Positions 28,389 to 37,665 of a DNA stretch of 64,000 bases are shown here, one piece after another; position 1 is the stretch's first letter, and every line of letters starts with the position of its first letter. Under the pieces are notes generated by a model. The model was not told the DNA's origin and searched no databases. It saw only the letters and a program-made list of their open reading frames with translations. Origin of the DNA: Thalassolituus hydrocarboniclasticus (GTDB taxonomy: Bacteria > Pseudomonadota > Gammaproteobacteria > Pseudomonadales > Oceanobacteraceae); assembly GCF_025345565.1 (NCBI RefSeq), contig NZ_CP054475.1, positions 3,062,006 to 3,126,005 on the forward strand, in the 5' to 3' direction. The translations under genes were made by a program, and so were the position numbers.

Positions 28389-28589
28389 ATGGGCCTGCTG
28401 AGTGGTTTCCGTAACCCCCATAACCTGCCGGTAAAAACCTGTGCGCACTGTGGCCGGCCGTTCTGCTGGCGGCGCAAATGGGCGCGCAGCTGGGACGAAG
28501 TGAAGTACTGCAGCAAAGGCTGCAAACACAGGGCACAAAAAACACCGGCCAATATATGCGCCGCCGCTTCCGTGGAGGATGAATTCTGA
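28389..28589 (+). CDS. DUF2256 small zinc-ribbon-like protein
   Basis: 66 aa. NLPVKTCAHCGRPFCWRRKW and WDEVKYCSKGC match DUF2256. Cys18-Cys21 and Cys41-Cys45 could bind one metal ion; Cys26 is extra. Basic and probably cytosolic. Function is not known for the family, but it commonly lies next to or is fused with photolyase/cryptochrome genes. Here it is locked between two of them, 2 bp after the first and overlapping the next by one base (TGATG), so it is translated with them. Confidence 0.9.
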   Translation: MGLLSGFRNPHNLPVKTCAHCGRPFCWRRKWARSWDEVKYCSKGCKHRAQKTPANICAAASVEDEF

Positions 28590-30013
28590 TGACGTCCCGC
28601 CCCATCAATCTGGTGTGGCTGCGCAACGATCTGCGCCTGCACGACCACCCCATTTTTCAGTACCTGGTTGCTCAGGGTGAATGCCCGGGTATGGCGGTGG
28701 TATTTATCCTGCCGCAACACTGGCAGCAGCCGACGACAGAATATCCGGGCCTGACCCGGCTGGGACTGGCCAAAGCACGCTTCCTGCGCGCCTGCCTGAT
28801 TGACGTGCAGCGCAGTCTGTATCAGCAGAATATCCGCCTCAGCCTGCTCGGCGGCGATCCGGTCAGTCTGCTGCGTGACTGGTATGCCCAACAGCCGTTT
28901 CACCTGCACACCAGCGCCGCTCAGGCGCCGGAAGAAGAACACTGGCTGAATGCCATTGCCGATTTTGCACCGGTCAGCACCTACGACACCCAGACCCTGT
29001 TCAGCCCGCAACAGCTGGCGGAATTGCTCAGCACAGAAAACTGGCCCGACAGCTACAGCGCCTTCGGCCGCTGGCTCGATAAGCATGGCTTACCCGTCGC
29101 AGCGCCGCTGCCACCCACCATACTCAGTGCCGATCCCCTCGAAGCGCCGCTCAAAGCCGCCGTACAGTGGCCGGATCATCAGCTGCATCAGGTGCCGTTC
29201 TGGGCCGGGCGCGTTCCGGCAACGACCTTTCATGGCGGCGAAGACGCCGGATTACGCCATCTGGCAGCCTATCTGGGGCGGGAAAATGCCATTCGTCACT
29301 ACCGTGATACACGTAATCAGCTCTGCACGGCGCCGCTCAGTCAGGCTGACAATCCTTACGCCGGCAGCCGCTTTGCCAGCCAGCTCAGCCCCTGGCTGGC
29401 CTGGGGCGCATTATCAGTACGTAAGGTATGGGCCGATATTGTGCACTGGGAGAGTCTGCATGGCGCAAGCGAACACAGTAGCTGGCTGAAAAAAGAACTG
29501 CTGTGGCGCGAGTATTTTCACTGGACGCTGCGCCTCAAAGGATCTGCGCTGTTCCGTAACCCCGCACCTCAGCCGTTCGCTGACACACGCTGGCAGGCCT
29601 GGTGTGAAGCGCGCACCGGCTATCCGGTAATTGATGCAGGCCTGCGTGAGCTGATCCACACCGGCTTCAGCTCCAACCGTATGCGTCAGTGGCTGGCGAG
29701 CTTTTTTATCCATGAACTGAAGCTCGACTGGCGCCTTGGCGCACGCTTCTTTGAGCAACACCTGATCGATGCTGATGTCGCCAGCAACTGGGGCAACTGG
29801 GCCTATATCGCCGGTTGCGGTCAGGACCCGCGCGGCGGGCGCTGTTTTAACCTCAACAAACAGCTGGAACGGTACGACCCGCACCTCACGCATCTGCAGC
29901 AATGGCTGCCGGAACTGGGCAGCGTCACCCTGAGTCAGGTGCAGCAACATCAGAGCAGTGGCCCGACGCTGCCTTTGTGGCCGGCACCGCTCCCCTTGCC
30001 AGCAGCAACCTGA
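28589..30013 (+). CDS. Cryptochrome DASH
   Basis: 474 aa. Blue-light FAD protein; DASH members repair cyclobutane dimers mainly in single-stranded DNA and may signal. Antenna domain opens LVWLRNDLRLHDHPIFQYL. The FAD domain has SQLSPWLAWGALSVRKVW and KELLWREYFHWTLRLKG, and the DASH signature NWGNWAYIAGCGQDPRGGR followed by FNLNKQ. GGAGG (28574-28578) lies ahead of the ATG, which overlaps the DUF2256 stop. Confidence 0.93.
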   Translation: MTSRPINLVWLRNDLRLHDHPIFQYLVAQGECPGMAVVFILPQHWQQPTTEYPGLTRLGLAKARFLRACLIDVQRSLYQQNIRLSLLGGDPVSLLRDWYAQQPFHLHTSAAQAPEEEHWLNAIADFAPVSTYDTQTLFSPQQLAELLSTENWPDSYSAFGRWLDKHGLPVAAPLPPTILSADPLEAPLKAAVQWPDHQLHQVPFWAGRVPATTFHGGEDAGLRHLAAYLGRENAIRHYRDTRNQLCTAPLSQADNPYAGSRFASQLSPWLAWGALSVRKVWADIVHWESLHGASEHSSWLKKELLWREYFHWTLRLKGSALFRNPAPQPFADTRWQAWCEARTGYPVIDAGLRELIHTGFSSNRMRQWLASFFIHELKLDWRLGARFFEQHLIDADVASNWGNWAYIAGCGQDPRGGRCFNLNKQLERYDPHLTHLQQWLPELGSVTLSQVQQHQSSGPTLPLWPAPLPLPAAT

Positions 30014-30023
30014 GGCGCCGTTG

Positions 30024-31583
30024 ATGCTGCATCTGGTTTGGTTAAAACGTGATCTTCGCCTGTACGACCATGCCGCGCTGACGGCTGCTATCAGCGCCGT
30101 ACACCAGCAGGGTGGCCGCCTTGCTTTGCTGTACGTCATCGAACCCGGCGTCTGGAGCCAGCCCGACAGCAGCCTGCGCCAGTGGCAGTTTGTGCGCGAG
30201 TCGCTGCTCGATCTGCAACAGCAGTTAGCGCAGAACTCGGCACTATGGTCAGTCGCCGGTAATATGCCCGATGTTCTTTCCGCACTGCTGCAGCAACTGG
30301 AGCCTCAGGGGCAATCCTTTACGCTCTACAGCCATGAAGAAACCGGTAACCTGTTCAGCTACCGCCGCGATCAGGCCGTCAGGCAGTGGTGCCGGAAACA
30401 CCAAATAACCTGGCATGAGTACGCCCAGAATGGCGTACGCCGTGCCAGCCGCAGCCGTCCCCACAGTCGCGATGACTGGGCTGCCCACTGGGCCGCGTTT
30501 ATGGAACAGGCGCAACACGCAATGCCGTTGCTCAGCGAGTGTCCGTGGCTGCCCTGCCCGCTGCCGGATGCATTGCCGGTAACAGCACTGCCCACCAACC
30601 TCGGTTACGATCAGACACCCTGCCCCGGTCGCCAACCCGGTGGGCGCAGTGCTGCACTGGCCCTACTCAGCAGTTTTCTGCACAGCCGCGGGCGTTTTTA
30701 CCGTGGCTCATTAGGCTCACCGCTGACGGCCGAACACCATGCTTCACGCTTAAGTCCTTATCTGGCCTGGGGCTGCCTGAGTGTGCGTGAAGTGCTGCAG
30801 GCGGTGCGCGCCGCCCAACAACAGGCACCGGATACACGCTGGCGCAACAGTCTGGCGGCATTCGAATCACGCTTATGGTGGCACTGCCATTTTATTCAGA
30901 AGCTGGAAGACGAACCGCTGCAGGAACAACAACCGCTGCATCCGGCCTGGGCCGGAGTACGGCAGTTTAACGCGGCGTGGTACGCCGCCTGGGCTAACGG
31001 CCAGACGGGCTGGCCACTGGCCGATGCCTGCATGAAGTACTTACAGCACTATGGCTGGCTCAACTTCCGCATGCGCGCGATGCTTATGTCACTGGCCAGC
31101 TACCCGCTGTGGCTGCCCTGGCAACAACCGGCGCTGCATCTGGCGCGCTGGTTTACCGACTATGAACCCGGCATTCATTACCCGCAGGTGCAGATGCAGT
31201 CAGGCACCACCGGCATTAACCCGCCACGTATGTACAACCCCACCCTGCAGGCACAGAAACAAGACCCGCAGGGCGTCTTTATCCGCCGCTGGCTGCCGCA
31301 ACTGGCACAGGTGCCGGACAGCTGGATTCATCAGCCCTGGGGCATGAGTCAGCGCTTACAGGCACAGTGTGGGGTGACGATTGGCCGCGATTACCCGGCG
31401 CCGCTGGTCGATTTTGAGCAGGCCACCCGGCTGGCACGCGAGCATATCCGCCAGTTACGCCAGCAACCGCAATATTTCAGCAATGCCGCCGACATTGGTC
31501 ATCAACATGGCTCGCGCAAACGCCGTGCCGCTGCCAGTAGCCGCAGAAGAACCATCAACCCCGACCAGCTCAGGCTGTTCTGA
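30024..31583 (+). CDS. Atypical photolyase/cryptochrome-like FAD protein
   Basis: 519 aa from ATG 30024, ten bases after the DASH stop; the frame is open further left inside that gene. N-terminal photolyase domain LVWLKRDLRLYDHAALTAA; the FAD domain has SRLSPYLAWGCLSVREVLQ and FESRLWWHCHFIQKLEDEP. Instead of the usual SNWGxW stretch it reads DYEPGIHYPQVQMQSGTTG followed by INPPRMYNP, a pattern typical of a separate photolyase-related branch whose substrate is poorly defined. The C-terminal 40 residues are basic (GSRKRRAAASSRRRT), possibly for DNA contact. Last gene of the light-repair unit. Confidence 0.85.
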   Translation: MLHLVWLKRDLRLYDHAALTAAISAVHQQGGRLALLYVIEPGVWSQPDSSLRQWQFVRESLLDLQQQLAQNSALWSVAGNMPDVLSALLQQLEPQGQSFTLYSHEETGNLFSYRRDQAVRQWCRKHQITWHEYAQNGVRRASRSRPHSRDDWAAHWAAFMEQAQHAMPLLSECPWLPCPLPDALPVTALPTNLGYDQTPCPGRQPGGRSAALALLSSFLHSRGRFYRGSLGSPLTAEHHASRLSPYLAWGCLSVREVLQAVRAAQQQAPDTRWRNSLAAFESRLWWHCHFIQKLEDEPLQEQQPLHPAWAGVRQFNAAWYAAWANGQTGWPLADACMKYLQHYGWLNFRMRAMLMSLASYPLWLPWQQPALHLARWFTDYEPGIHYPQVQMQSGTTGINPPRMYNPTLQAQKQDPQGVFIRRWLPQLAQVPDSWIHQPWGMSQRLQAQCGVTIGRDYPAPLVDFEQATRLAREHIRQLRQQPQYFSNAADIGHQHGSRKRRAAASSRRRTINPDQLRLF

Positions 31584-31704
31584 TTAAAGCACCCATTAAT
31601 AGTTAAAAACTTAAGAACTTATCGGCTTAATAAAATAGCTTCTATGAACAACCACTCTACAATGGATATATTCAAACAGCAGATCCCGGCTCAGTGAGGT
31701 TTTC

Positions 31705-32634
31705 ATGGACATAGGCCAAAGCTCCAACAACCAATGGCTGGCGATCTTCCGCCAGCATGTGATTGAGCACCCGTATATCGCCGCAGCACTGGCGGCGGCA
31801 CTGGCACTGGTCAGCGTGTTGCTGGTGCAGAGTCTGATCCATGTACTGACCACCGACAGCAGCCTGTTCAGCCGTTATGCCTTGCTGGGTGGCAGTGCCG
31901 GTTTTATCGCCACCGCGCTGGGCGCTTTACCCGCCCTAATGCTGAAAAGAATCCCACAGGCTGCGGAAGATGCCATGCTCGGCTTTGCCGCCGGAATGAT
32001 GCTCGCCGCTTCGGCTTTTTCGCTGCTGTTACCCGGCATTGAAGCCGGTACGGAGTTATTGCAAAGCGCCACTCAGGGCGGACTCATTGTGGTGTTCGGC
32101 ATGTTTATGGGCGTGGCGCTGATGCTCGGGCTGGATGAATTTACCCCGCATGAGCACGACAAAACCGGTCCCTGCGGCCCGGGCCATGAACGTTGCGGCA
32201 GAGCCTGGTTATTTGTGTTCGCCATTGCTCTGCACAATCTGCCGGAAGGCATGGCCGTAGGTGTCAGCTTTGCCCAGGGCGATTTAACCGTGGGTCTGCC
32301 ACTGGCGACGGCCATCGCCCTGCAGGATATTCCCGAAGGTCTGGCGGTTGCGCTCACACTGCGCGCCGCCGGCTTCAGCCCACTGTTTGCGGTATTGGTT
32401 GCCGCGGGCAGCGGTTTGCTGGAACCGGTCGGAGCATTATTGGGCGTAAGCCTGGGCGGCGGGTTATTACTCGCTTATCCGATCGGACTTGGACTGGCCG
32501 CTGGTGCTATGTTGTTTGTGGTGTCCCATGAAGTGATTCCGGAAACACACCGCAACGGCCACCAGACCGTCGCCACACTGGGATTAATGACCGGTTTTGC
32601 CTTAATGATGATTTTGGATACCACGCTCGGTTAA
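31705..32634 (+). CDS. ZIP family metal transporter
   Basis: 309 aa, about eight membrane spans. Imports or moves divalent metals such as zinc, iron or manganese; GufA/ZupT-like. TM4 and TM5 carry the metal-site motifs HNLPEGMAVGVSF and QDIPEGLAVALTL. A His/Cys loop (EFTPHEHDKTGPCGPGHERC, about 140-160) lies before TM4 and may bind metal. A 120-bp gap separates it from the photolyase unit, with GTGAGG just before the ATG. The direction (import or export) is not readable from sequence. Dps follows 50 bp later, which links both to metal or oxidative stress. Confidence 0.92.
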   Translation: MDIGQSSNNQWLAIFRQHVIEHPYIAAALAAALALVSVLLVQSLIHVLTTDSSLFSRYALLGGSAGFIATALGALPALMLKRIPQAAEDAMLGFAAGMMLAASAFSLLLPGIEAGTELLQSATQGGLIVVFGMFMGVALMLGLDEFTPHEHDKTGPCGPGHERCGRAWLFVFAIALHNLPEGMAVGVSFAQGDLTVGLPLATAIALQDIPEGLAVALTLRAAGFSPLFAVLVAAGSGLLEPVGALLGVSLGGGLLLAYPIGLGLAAGAMLFVVSHEVIPETHRNGHQTVATLGLMTGFALMMILDTTLG

Positions 32635-32684
32635 GAGCGATGCAGGAAAGATAACCTTTATCAAAGCAACCGCAGGAGCAGCTT

Positions 32685-33161
32685 ATGACGACTGTAAACA
32701 TTGGCATCAGTGCCGAACACCGTGAAGCCATCAGCCAGGGACTCGGCCGCTTACTGGCCGATACCTATACGCTGTACTTAACCACCCATAATTTTCACTG
32801 GAACATTACCGGGCCGATGTTCAACAGCCTGCACGCGATGTTTATGACCCAGTACACCGAACTGTGGAACGCCGTCGATCCGATTGCCGAACGCATCCGT
32901 TCGCTTGGCCATGTGGCACCGGGTTCCTACGCACAGTTTGCCAAGCTGGCATCATTACCGGATGCACCACAAGTGCCGCCAAAAGCCACCGAGATGATCC
33001 GCATTCTGGCCGATGGTCATGAAGCCACCGCCCGCACAGCACGCAGTCTGTTTAAACTGGTGGAAGAAGCATCCGACGAACCAACCGCTGATTTATTAAC
33101 CCAGCGGCTGGCCATTCACGAGCAGACCGCCTGGATGCTGCGCGCCCAGCTGGAAGAATAA
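32685..33161 (+). CDS. dps: Dps-family DNA-binding ferritin-like protein
   Basis: 158 aa. Twelve-subunit miniferritin that oxidises and stores iron with peroxide and may coat DNA. The ferroxidase site at the subunit interface is visible: THNFHWNITGPMF, then LHAMFMTQYTELWNAVD with DPIAERIRSLG. No long basic N-terminal tail, so direct DNA binding may be weak. GGAG precedes the ATG by eight bases. A perfect stem (33179-33202) lies after the stop. Confidence 0.94.
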   Translation: MTTVNIGISAEHREAISQGLGRLLADTYTLYLTTHNFHWNITGPMFNSLHAMFMTQYTELWNAVDPIAERIRSLGHVAPGSYAQFAKLASLPDAPQVPPKATEMIRILADGHEATARTARSLFKLVEEASDEPTADLLTQRLAIHEQTAWMLRAQLEE

Positions 33162-33178
33162 CCACTCAGGCCCATAAG

Positions 33179-33206
33179 GCTGGCTGTTTTATTGCAGCCA
33201 GCTTTC
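33179..33206 (+). terminator. Possible dps terminator
   Basis: Perfect GCTGGCTG/CAGCCAGC stem with an 8-nt loop, followed by TTTC. It overlaps the last codons of the convergent redox gene. Confidence 0.5.
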
Positions 33207-33422
33207 AATATCCTCACGGTGTGGAATCGAGCCGCTGTGTACCAGCTGCTCATCCACCACCACCGCCGGTGTACGCATAACGCCATAATTCATAATGGCT
33301 TCCGGGCTGGTTTCTTTAATCAATTCAATTTCTGTTTGTTTTTCTGCGGCAATAGCGCTGATCGATTGCGCTGTTTTTTCGCATTTACTGCATCCTGAGC
33401 CCAGCACTTTAATCACTTTCAT
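33189..33422 (-). CDS. Small thioredoxin-fold CxxC protein
   Basis: 77 aa. Glutaredoxin/thioredoxin-like minimal fold (MTH895/TM0996 type) with redox pair Cys11 and Cys14 in GSGCSKCEKT and the cis-proline strand MRTPAVVVDEQL. Cytosolic. Follows the ArsP-like permease gene by 29 bp on the same strand; this pairing recurs in bacteria, which suggests it reduces the permease cysteines or its substrate. Confidence 0.9.
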   Translation of the reverse strand: MKVIKVLGSGCSKCEKTAQSISAIAAEKQTEIELIKETSPEAIMNYGVMRTPAVVVDEQLVHSGSIPHREDIESWLQ

Positions 33423-33451
33423 TATTGCTCCTTAGCCACGACGATGACTTT

Positions 33452-34441
33452 TTACAGATAGGGAGTGAGCGCATTTAACACCCAGCCAATCAGGGTGAAA
33501 GCCACCAGCAGCATGATAAAAATCAGCGCCAGCAGACGGATTTTCATGACCTGTTTCAACAGAATAAATTCGGGAAAACTGGCGGCAACCGTGCTCATAC
33601 AAAACGCCAGCGTAGTACCCACCGGCAGGCCTTTGGTAATCAGACTCTCCATCACCGGAATCACCCCGGTGGCGTTGGAATACAGCGGAATACCCGCCAG
33701 TACCGCAGCCGGAACCGACCACCACTCGCCCTGCCCTAGGGTGTCAGACACCCACTGATCGGGCACAAAACCGTGCAGCCCGGCGCCCAGACCGACGCCT
33801 AAGATGACCCACTTCCATACGCGGGAAAAAATATCGGTCATTTCTTCTTTGGCAAATTCATGACGTTCTTTCAGAGTCATACTGCCGGTGCTTGCGGTTC
33901 CGGTATGACCGGCCTGTTGCGCCTGATTGTAAGCACGGGCAGCAAAAGGCTGCAGCCAGCGTTCGGCTTTTAACAGATGCAATGCCAGACCACCGGCTAC
34001 GCCGACGGCCATGCCAGTAACGATATACAGCAACGTGAATTTCCAGCCGAGCAGGCTCATCAGCAACAGTACGGCCACTTCATTAATCAGCGGTGACGTC
34101 AGCAGAAATGCCATGGTAATACCCACCGGAATACCGGCAGAAGTAAAGCCGAGAAAAACAGGAATACTGGAGCAGGAGCAAAACGGCGTAATAGCACCAA
34201 AGGCCGAGCCCAGTAATAAGCCCAGCCCGGTATGTTTGCGCGCCAGATAATCGCGCACCCGCTCAACATTCAGCGAGGCTCTGAGCAGGGCGATGATATA
34301 AATCATCAGCAGTAACAGGGCAAAGATTTTACTGACGTCTTCAACAAAGAAATGCAGCGCATCGCCCCACTTACTCTGGGCGGACAAGCCCGCTAAATCG
34401 AATACCAACCAGTCAGCCAGACGGGTGAAGATTTCCAACAT
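33452..34441 (-). CDS. ArsP/UPF0718-type permease
   Basis: 329 aa, about eight to ten membrane spans with a large cytosolic loop near residues 155-210. The family core ITPFCSCSSIPVFLGFTSAG carries Cys88 and Cys90; relatives such as ArsP export trivalent organoarsenicals and use these cysteines. The second half has GIPLYSNATGVIPVMESL and FCMSTVAASFPEFILLKQV. No ArsR regulator is adjacent, so an arsenic role is only possible. Forms a two-gene unit with the CxxC protein. Confidence 0.88.
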   Translation of the reverse strand: MLEIFTRLADWLVFDLAGLSAQSKWGDALHFFVEDVSKIFALLLLMIYIIALLRASLNVERVRDYLARKHTGLGLLLGSAFGAITPFCSCSSIPVFLGFTSAGIPVGITMAFLLTSPLINEVAVLLLMSLLGWKFTLLYIVTGMAVGVAGGLALHLLKAERWLQPFAARAYNQAQQAGHTGTASTGSMTLKERHEFAKEEMTDIFSRVWKWVILGVGLGAGLHGFVPDQWVSDTLGQGEWWSVPAAVLAGIPLYSNATGVIPVMESLITKGLPVGTTLAFCMSTVAASFPEFILLKQVMKIRLLALIFIMLLVAFTLIGWVLNALTPYL

Positions 34442-34596
34442 ATCAGTCTCCGCTTATCGTCAGCTAAGCTGTGCCCGACAGAGCACCACACCAGTAACGT
34501 TAAACGCAGTGTAGCGGAAAAGTGCTGCCGGCCTCTTGATCTGCGGCATCAGGATCAGGCAGCGGCGCGAAACAGACTGACAATGCAGAGCCAGCC

Positions 34597-35547
34597 TTAA
34601 TCAGCCATGGCCTGCTGCTTTTTCCGCGTTTGCTCCATGGCCTCGCACAACTGGCGGGTACCCAGTAAAAAACGCGGCGTCGGCCGGTGCAATAAGTCCG
34701 GATGAATATGATAAAGACTTCTGGTTTTAACCGCTGTCAGATTCTGGTACTGCCCCCAGGCATCTAACCAGTCGGGGCGGCTTTCGCCCATGCCACTGGC
34801 CACAATCACATCCGGGTTCATTTCCAGCACCGACTCGATACTGACCTGCGGCGCTTTAATATCCAGATCGGCGTACACGTTACGGCCACCGCAGAGTTCA
34901 ATGGCACGGGAAATAAAGGTATCGCCATTCTGGGTTAATAATGGCTGATGCCAGACCTGATAAAAAACCGTTAATGGTTTTTTATCAGAATATTCCGCCC
35001 GTAACTGCGCCACCTGACGGCGGAAATCGGCCGCTACCTTTTCGCCTTCTGCTTTATGGCCAGACGCCGTGGCAAAGTTTTCCAGATTACGGGCAATGGT
35101 TTCGTAGGTGTTCGGATCGCTGACAAAAATTTCATAACCCAGTTGTTTCAGGCGCGACAAATCACGGGTCGGATTGCCTTCCGGCCAGGCGATAATCAGA
35201 TCAGGTTCAAGAGCCACAATGGCTTCGATATTCAGGGCCGAATAACCGCCAACCCGGGGAATATTTTTTGCGGCTTCCGGGTAATCGGAATACTGCACGG
35301 CACCAACAATGGCATCGCCGCCGCCCACCGCAAACAACAGCTCGGTGCTGTGCGGAATCAGGCTGACAATACGCTGTGCCGGTTGTGAAAAATGATGCAC
35401 CGTACCGGCATCGTCGGTCAGACTGAATCCCTTGCTGTCTGTATCGGACTGGCTTTCCGGATTTTTTTCTGCCGCAGCAAACAGCACAGAGCTGCAGAAA
35501 GACAGCACGATCAATGCAGCTGGTATCCGTAATGCATTCAATATCAT
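34597..35547 (-). CDS. btuF: Periplasmic cobalamin-binding protein BtuF-like
   Basis: 316 aa with signal peptide (about 1-25) and a short polar linker. Class III substrate-binding fold: RIVSLIPHSTELLFAVGGGD, then GGYSALNIEAIVALEPDLIIAW and a long helix backbone linking the lobes. Delivers B12 to BtuCD, which is not in this window. Its start overlaps the end of the upstream decarboxylase by four bases (ATGA), tying it to the cobalamin unit and supporting BtuF over a heme or siderophore ligand. Confidence 0.88.
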   Translation of the reverse strand: MILNALRIPAALIVLSFCSSVLFAAAEKNPESQSDTDSKGFSLTDDAGTVHHFSQPAQRIVSLIPHSTELLFAVGGGDAIVGAVQYSDYPEAAKNIPRVGGYSALNIEAIVALEPDLIIAWPEGNPTRDLSRLKQLGYEIFVSDPNTYETIARNLENFATASGHKAEGEKVAADFRRQVAQLRAEYSDKKPLTVFYQVWHQPLLTQNGDTFISRAIELCGGRNVYADLDIKAPQVSIESVLEMNPDVIVASGMGESRPDWLDAWGQYQNLTAVKTRSLYHIHPDLLHRPTPRFLLGTRQLCEAMEQTRKKQQAMAD

Positions 35548-36593
35548 AAAAGGAATTCTCTCAGTTCATTCAGCGCTTGCTGTAGCTGTTGTTGTTTACA
35601 GGCATCGTCGCCCACCAATCCCAGGCGGATTAACTGCTGCTGTTTAAAGCAGCGGCTCCATATACAGCGTTCGGCTAAAAAAGTCTGTACCTGTTCGGCA
35701 TCGGAAAATTTCAGGGTAAAAAATAAATCACTTTCCCCTGCCAGATAAAATCCGTTCAGCCACTGCGCCATTAATTGATGATTTTTTTTCAGACGCACAC
35801 GCTGCTGTGCAATCCACTGATGATCACCCAGCGCCTGCTGTGCCAGCCACACACTGTGCCCGGCCACCGACCAGGGGCCGAGTCTGCTGGCCAGATTCTG
35901 CAGCACATCGGCCGCGGCAAACACCACACCAATACGCAGCCCCGCCAGACCAAAAAATTTTCCCAACGAGCGTAATACCAGCATATTATCCACCAGCGTC
36001 CCGGTTAACAGGCTGTCGTCTGGTGTGCAATCCATAAAGGCTTCATCGCACAACAACCAAGCCTGACGCTGTTTTAACTGTTCAGCCCAGCCGTGCAATT
36101 CAGCAGCACTGAAGCGTTCACCACCGGGGTTCCCCGGATTAACCAGCACCAGCATATCGGGTAATTCGCGCTCATTATCAGTAACCGCATTGAATACCTG
36201 ACGAATATCGGCTGCAGTTTTTTCATAAACAGAATGCCCGGCTTTTTTCCAGCATGATGCATGTTCGCCATAGGTACCGGCCAGAATCCACACCTTGCCA
36301 CGACTGAAACAGCCGGGTAATTCCGCAATGGCGCGCTGGCTGCCGGGAACCAGCATGCCGTCATGGCCATAATAGGCGCGGACTGCACGGTTTAAGTCAG
36401 GCTGAATGCCGGGCAAATCATGAATAAAAGACACTGGGCAGGATAGCTCCTTCCCCTGTTCAGACCACCAGCAGTAAGGGCTGACCGCACTGGATAAATC
36501 CAGCCACTGCTGTGGCTCACCGCCAAATTGTTTGATCGCGCGCTGCAGATCGGCACCATGAATAACGGTTTCGGCTACGTTAATTAATTGCAT
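35544..36593 (-). CDS. cobC: Threonine-phosphate decarboxylase (CobC in Pseudomonas naming, CobD in Salmonella)
   Basis: 349 aa. PLP-dependent fold-type I enzyme making aminopropanol phosphate, the linker of the cobalamin nucleotide loop. Opening IHGADLQRAIKQFGGEPQQW; NPGNPGGERFSAAEL contacts the substrate; LVLRSLGKFFGLAGLRIGVV carries the PLP Lys and phosphate-binding Arg. Middle gene of three on this strand: cbiB-type synthase upstream by 1 bp, btuF downstream overlapping by 4 bp. Symbol use differs between organisms; a separate phosphatase at 42038-42682 also carries the name cobC in enteric naming. Confidence 0.92.
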   Translation of the reverse strand: MQLINVAETVIHGADLQRAIKQFGGEPQQWLDLSSAVSPYCWWSEQGKELSCPVSFIHDLPGIQPDLNRAVRAYYGHDGMLVPGSQRAIAELPGCFSRGKVWILAGTYGEHASCWKKAGHSVYEKTAADIRQVFNAVTDNERELPDMLVLVNPGNPGGERFSAAELHGWAEQLKQRQAWLLCDEAFMDCTPDDSLLTGTLVDNMLVLRSLGKFFGLAGLRIGVVFAAADVLQNLASRLGPWSVAGHSVWLAQQALGDHQWIAQQRVRLKKNHQLMAQWLNGFYLAGESDLFFTLKFSDAEQVQTFLAERCIWSRCFKQQQLIRLGLVGDDACKQQQLQQALNELREFLL

Positions 36594-36594
36594 A

Positions 36595-37623
36595 TCAGCC
36601 GCCGAAAACCAGCTGAATAATGGCGTTCAGCAGCAGAGTGACAAACAGCCAGAACAGGAAAAACAGAGACAGACTGCGCTTAACCAGTTTCACCGCTGGT
36701 ACAATATGCTGTGGCGTTGCGGCGATACCACAACCCATCGGCGGTTTATTCTTCCACTCACCGTGATAACAGGCTCGCTCGCTTAAGCGGATATTTAATG
36801 CGCCGGCACCGGCGGTCATTACCGCACCGCCATTCGGGCTGGCACAGTGTTTTGCCTGTGTACGCCAGCAGCGCCAGGCATCTTTTCTGTTCGGCCCGGC
36901 GAGAATAAAACACAAGGCGGTAATACGCGCTGGCCAGTAAGCCAGTACATCATCCAACCGTGCGGCCGCACGGCCAAAATAATTAAAGCGCGGATTACGG
37001 TAGCCCCACATCGCATCCAGCGTATTCACCCAGCGATGCAGCAGAACCGGTAATGCACCACCCAGCGCAAACCAGAATAATGAGGCGAATAAGGCATCGG
37101 ATGAATTTTCCAGCAGGCTTTCAATATCGGCCTGAGCAATTTCATCGGCCGATAACTGCGCGGTATCACGGCTGACAATCCAGCCCAGTTTTTCCCGGGC
37201 AGAGGCAATATTGTTCTGTTCCAGCGCTGTGGCCACGGCCAGTACGTGTTGCTGCAGACTTTGCCAGCCGATACAGCTGTATAACACCAGCACCTGTACG
37301 ATTACCCACAGCAGCAGGGATTGCTGCGCCAGCCAGATAAATAATACTGCCAGCGGCAGCAATGGCGACAAAACAATAATGAGTGCCAGCAGTCCGCGTA
37401 CAGCAGTGGCAGGCTCTGTCATTTTTTCAGGAATATTAAAACGCCGCTCCAGCCAGGCGGCCCAACGGCCGAATGCCACCAGAGGATGAAAACGCGACGG
37501 TTCGCCGAACAGGCGGTCGCACGCCAGTGCCAGCAATATAAGCCCGCCCATAAAGAACAACAGCAACAACGGGGGAAGATGGCTGACGCCGGCGGGAAAA
37601 AATCCACTGAACAGGGGAATCAT
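36595..37623 (-). CDS. cbiB: Adenosylcobinamide-phosphate synthase (CbiB/CobD)
   Basis: 342 aa from ATG 37623; ATG 37551 would shorten it by 24 residues and also leave a typical start ([18 protein letters not shown]). Neither has a clear ribosome site. Membrane enzyme joining aminopropanol phosphate to adenosylcobyric acid. Signature blocks: [38 protein letters not shown] with [18 protein letters not shown], and [15 protein letters not shown] near residue 270. Divergent from cobQ with a very short gap, and followed by the CobC-type decarboxylase. Confidence 0.92.
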   Translation of the reverse strand: MIPLFSGFFPAGVSHLPPLLLLFFMGGLILLALACDRLFGEPSRFHPLVAFGRWAAWLERRFNIPEKMTEPATAVRGLLALIIVLSPLLPLAVLFIWLAQQSLLLWVIVQVLVLYSCIGWQSLQQHVLAVATALEQNNIASAREKLGWIVSRDTAQLSADEIAQADIESLLENSSDALFASLFWFALGGALPVLLHRWVNTLDAMWGYRNPRFNYFGRAAARLDDVLAYWPARITALCFILAGPNRKDAWRCWRTQAKHCASPNGGAVMTAGAGALNIRLSERACYHGEWKNKPPMGCGIAATPQHIVPAVKLVKRSLSLFFLFWLFVTLLLNAIIQLVFGG

Positions 37624-37665
37624 GTCATACAATGGCCGGTAAATTTCAGACGCCAAGTGTACCAG

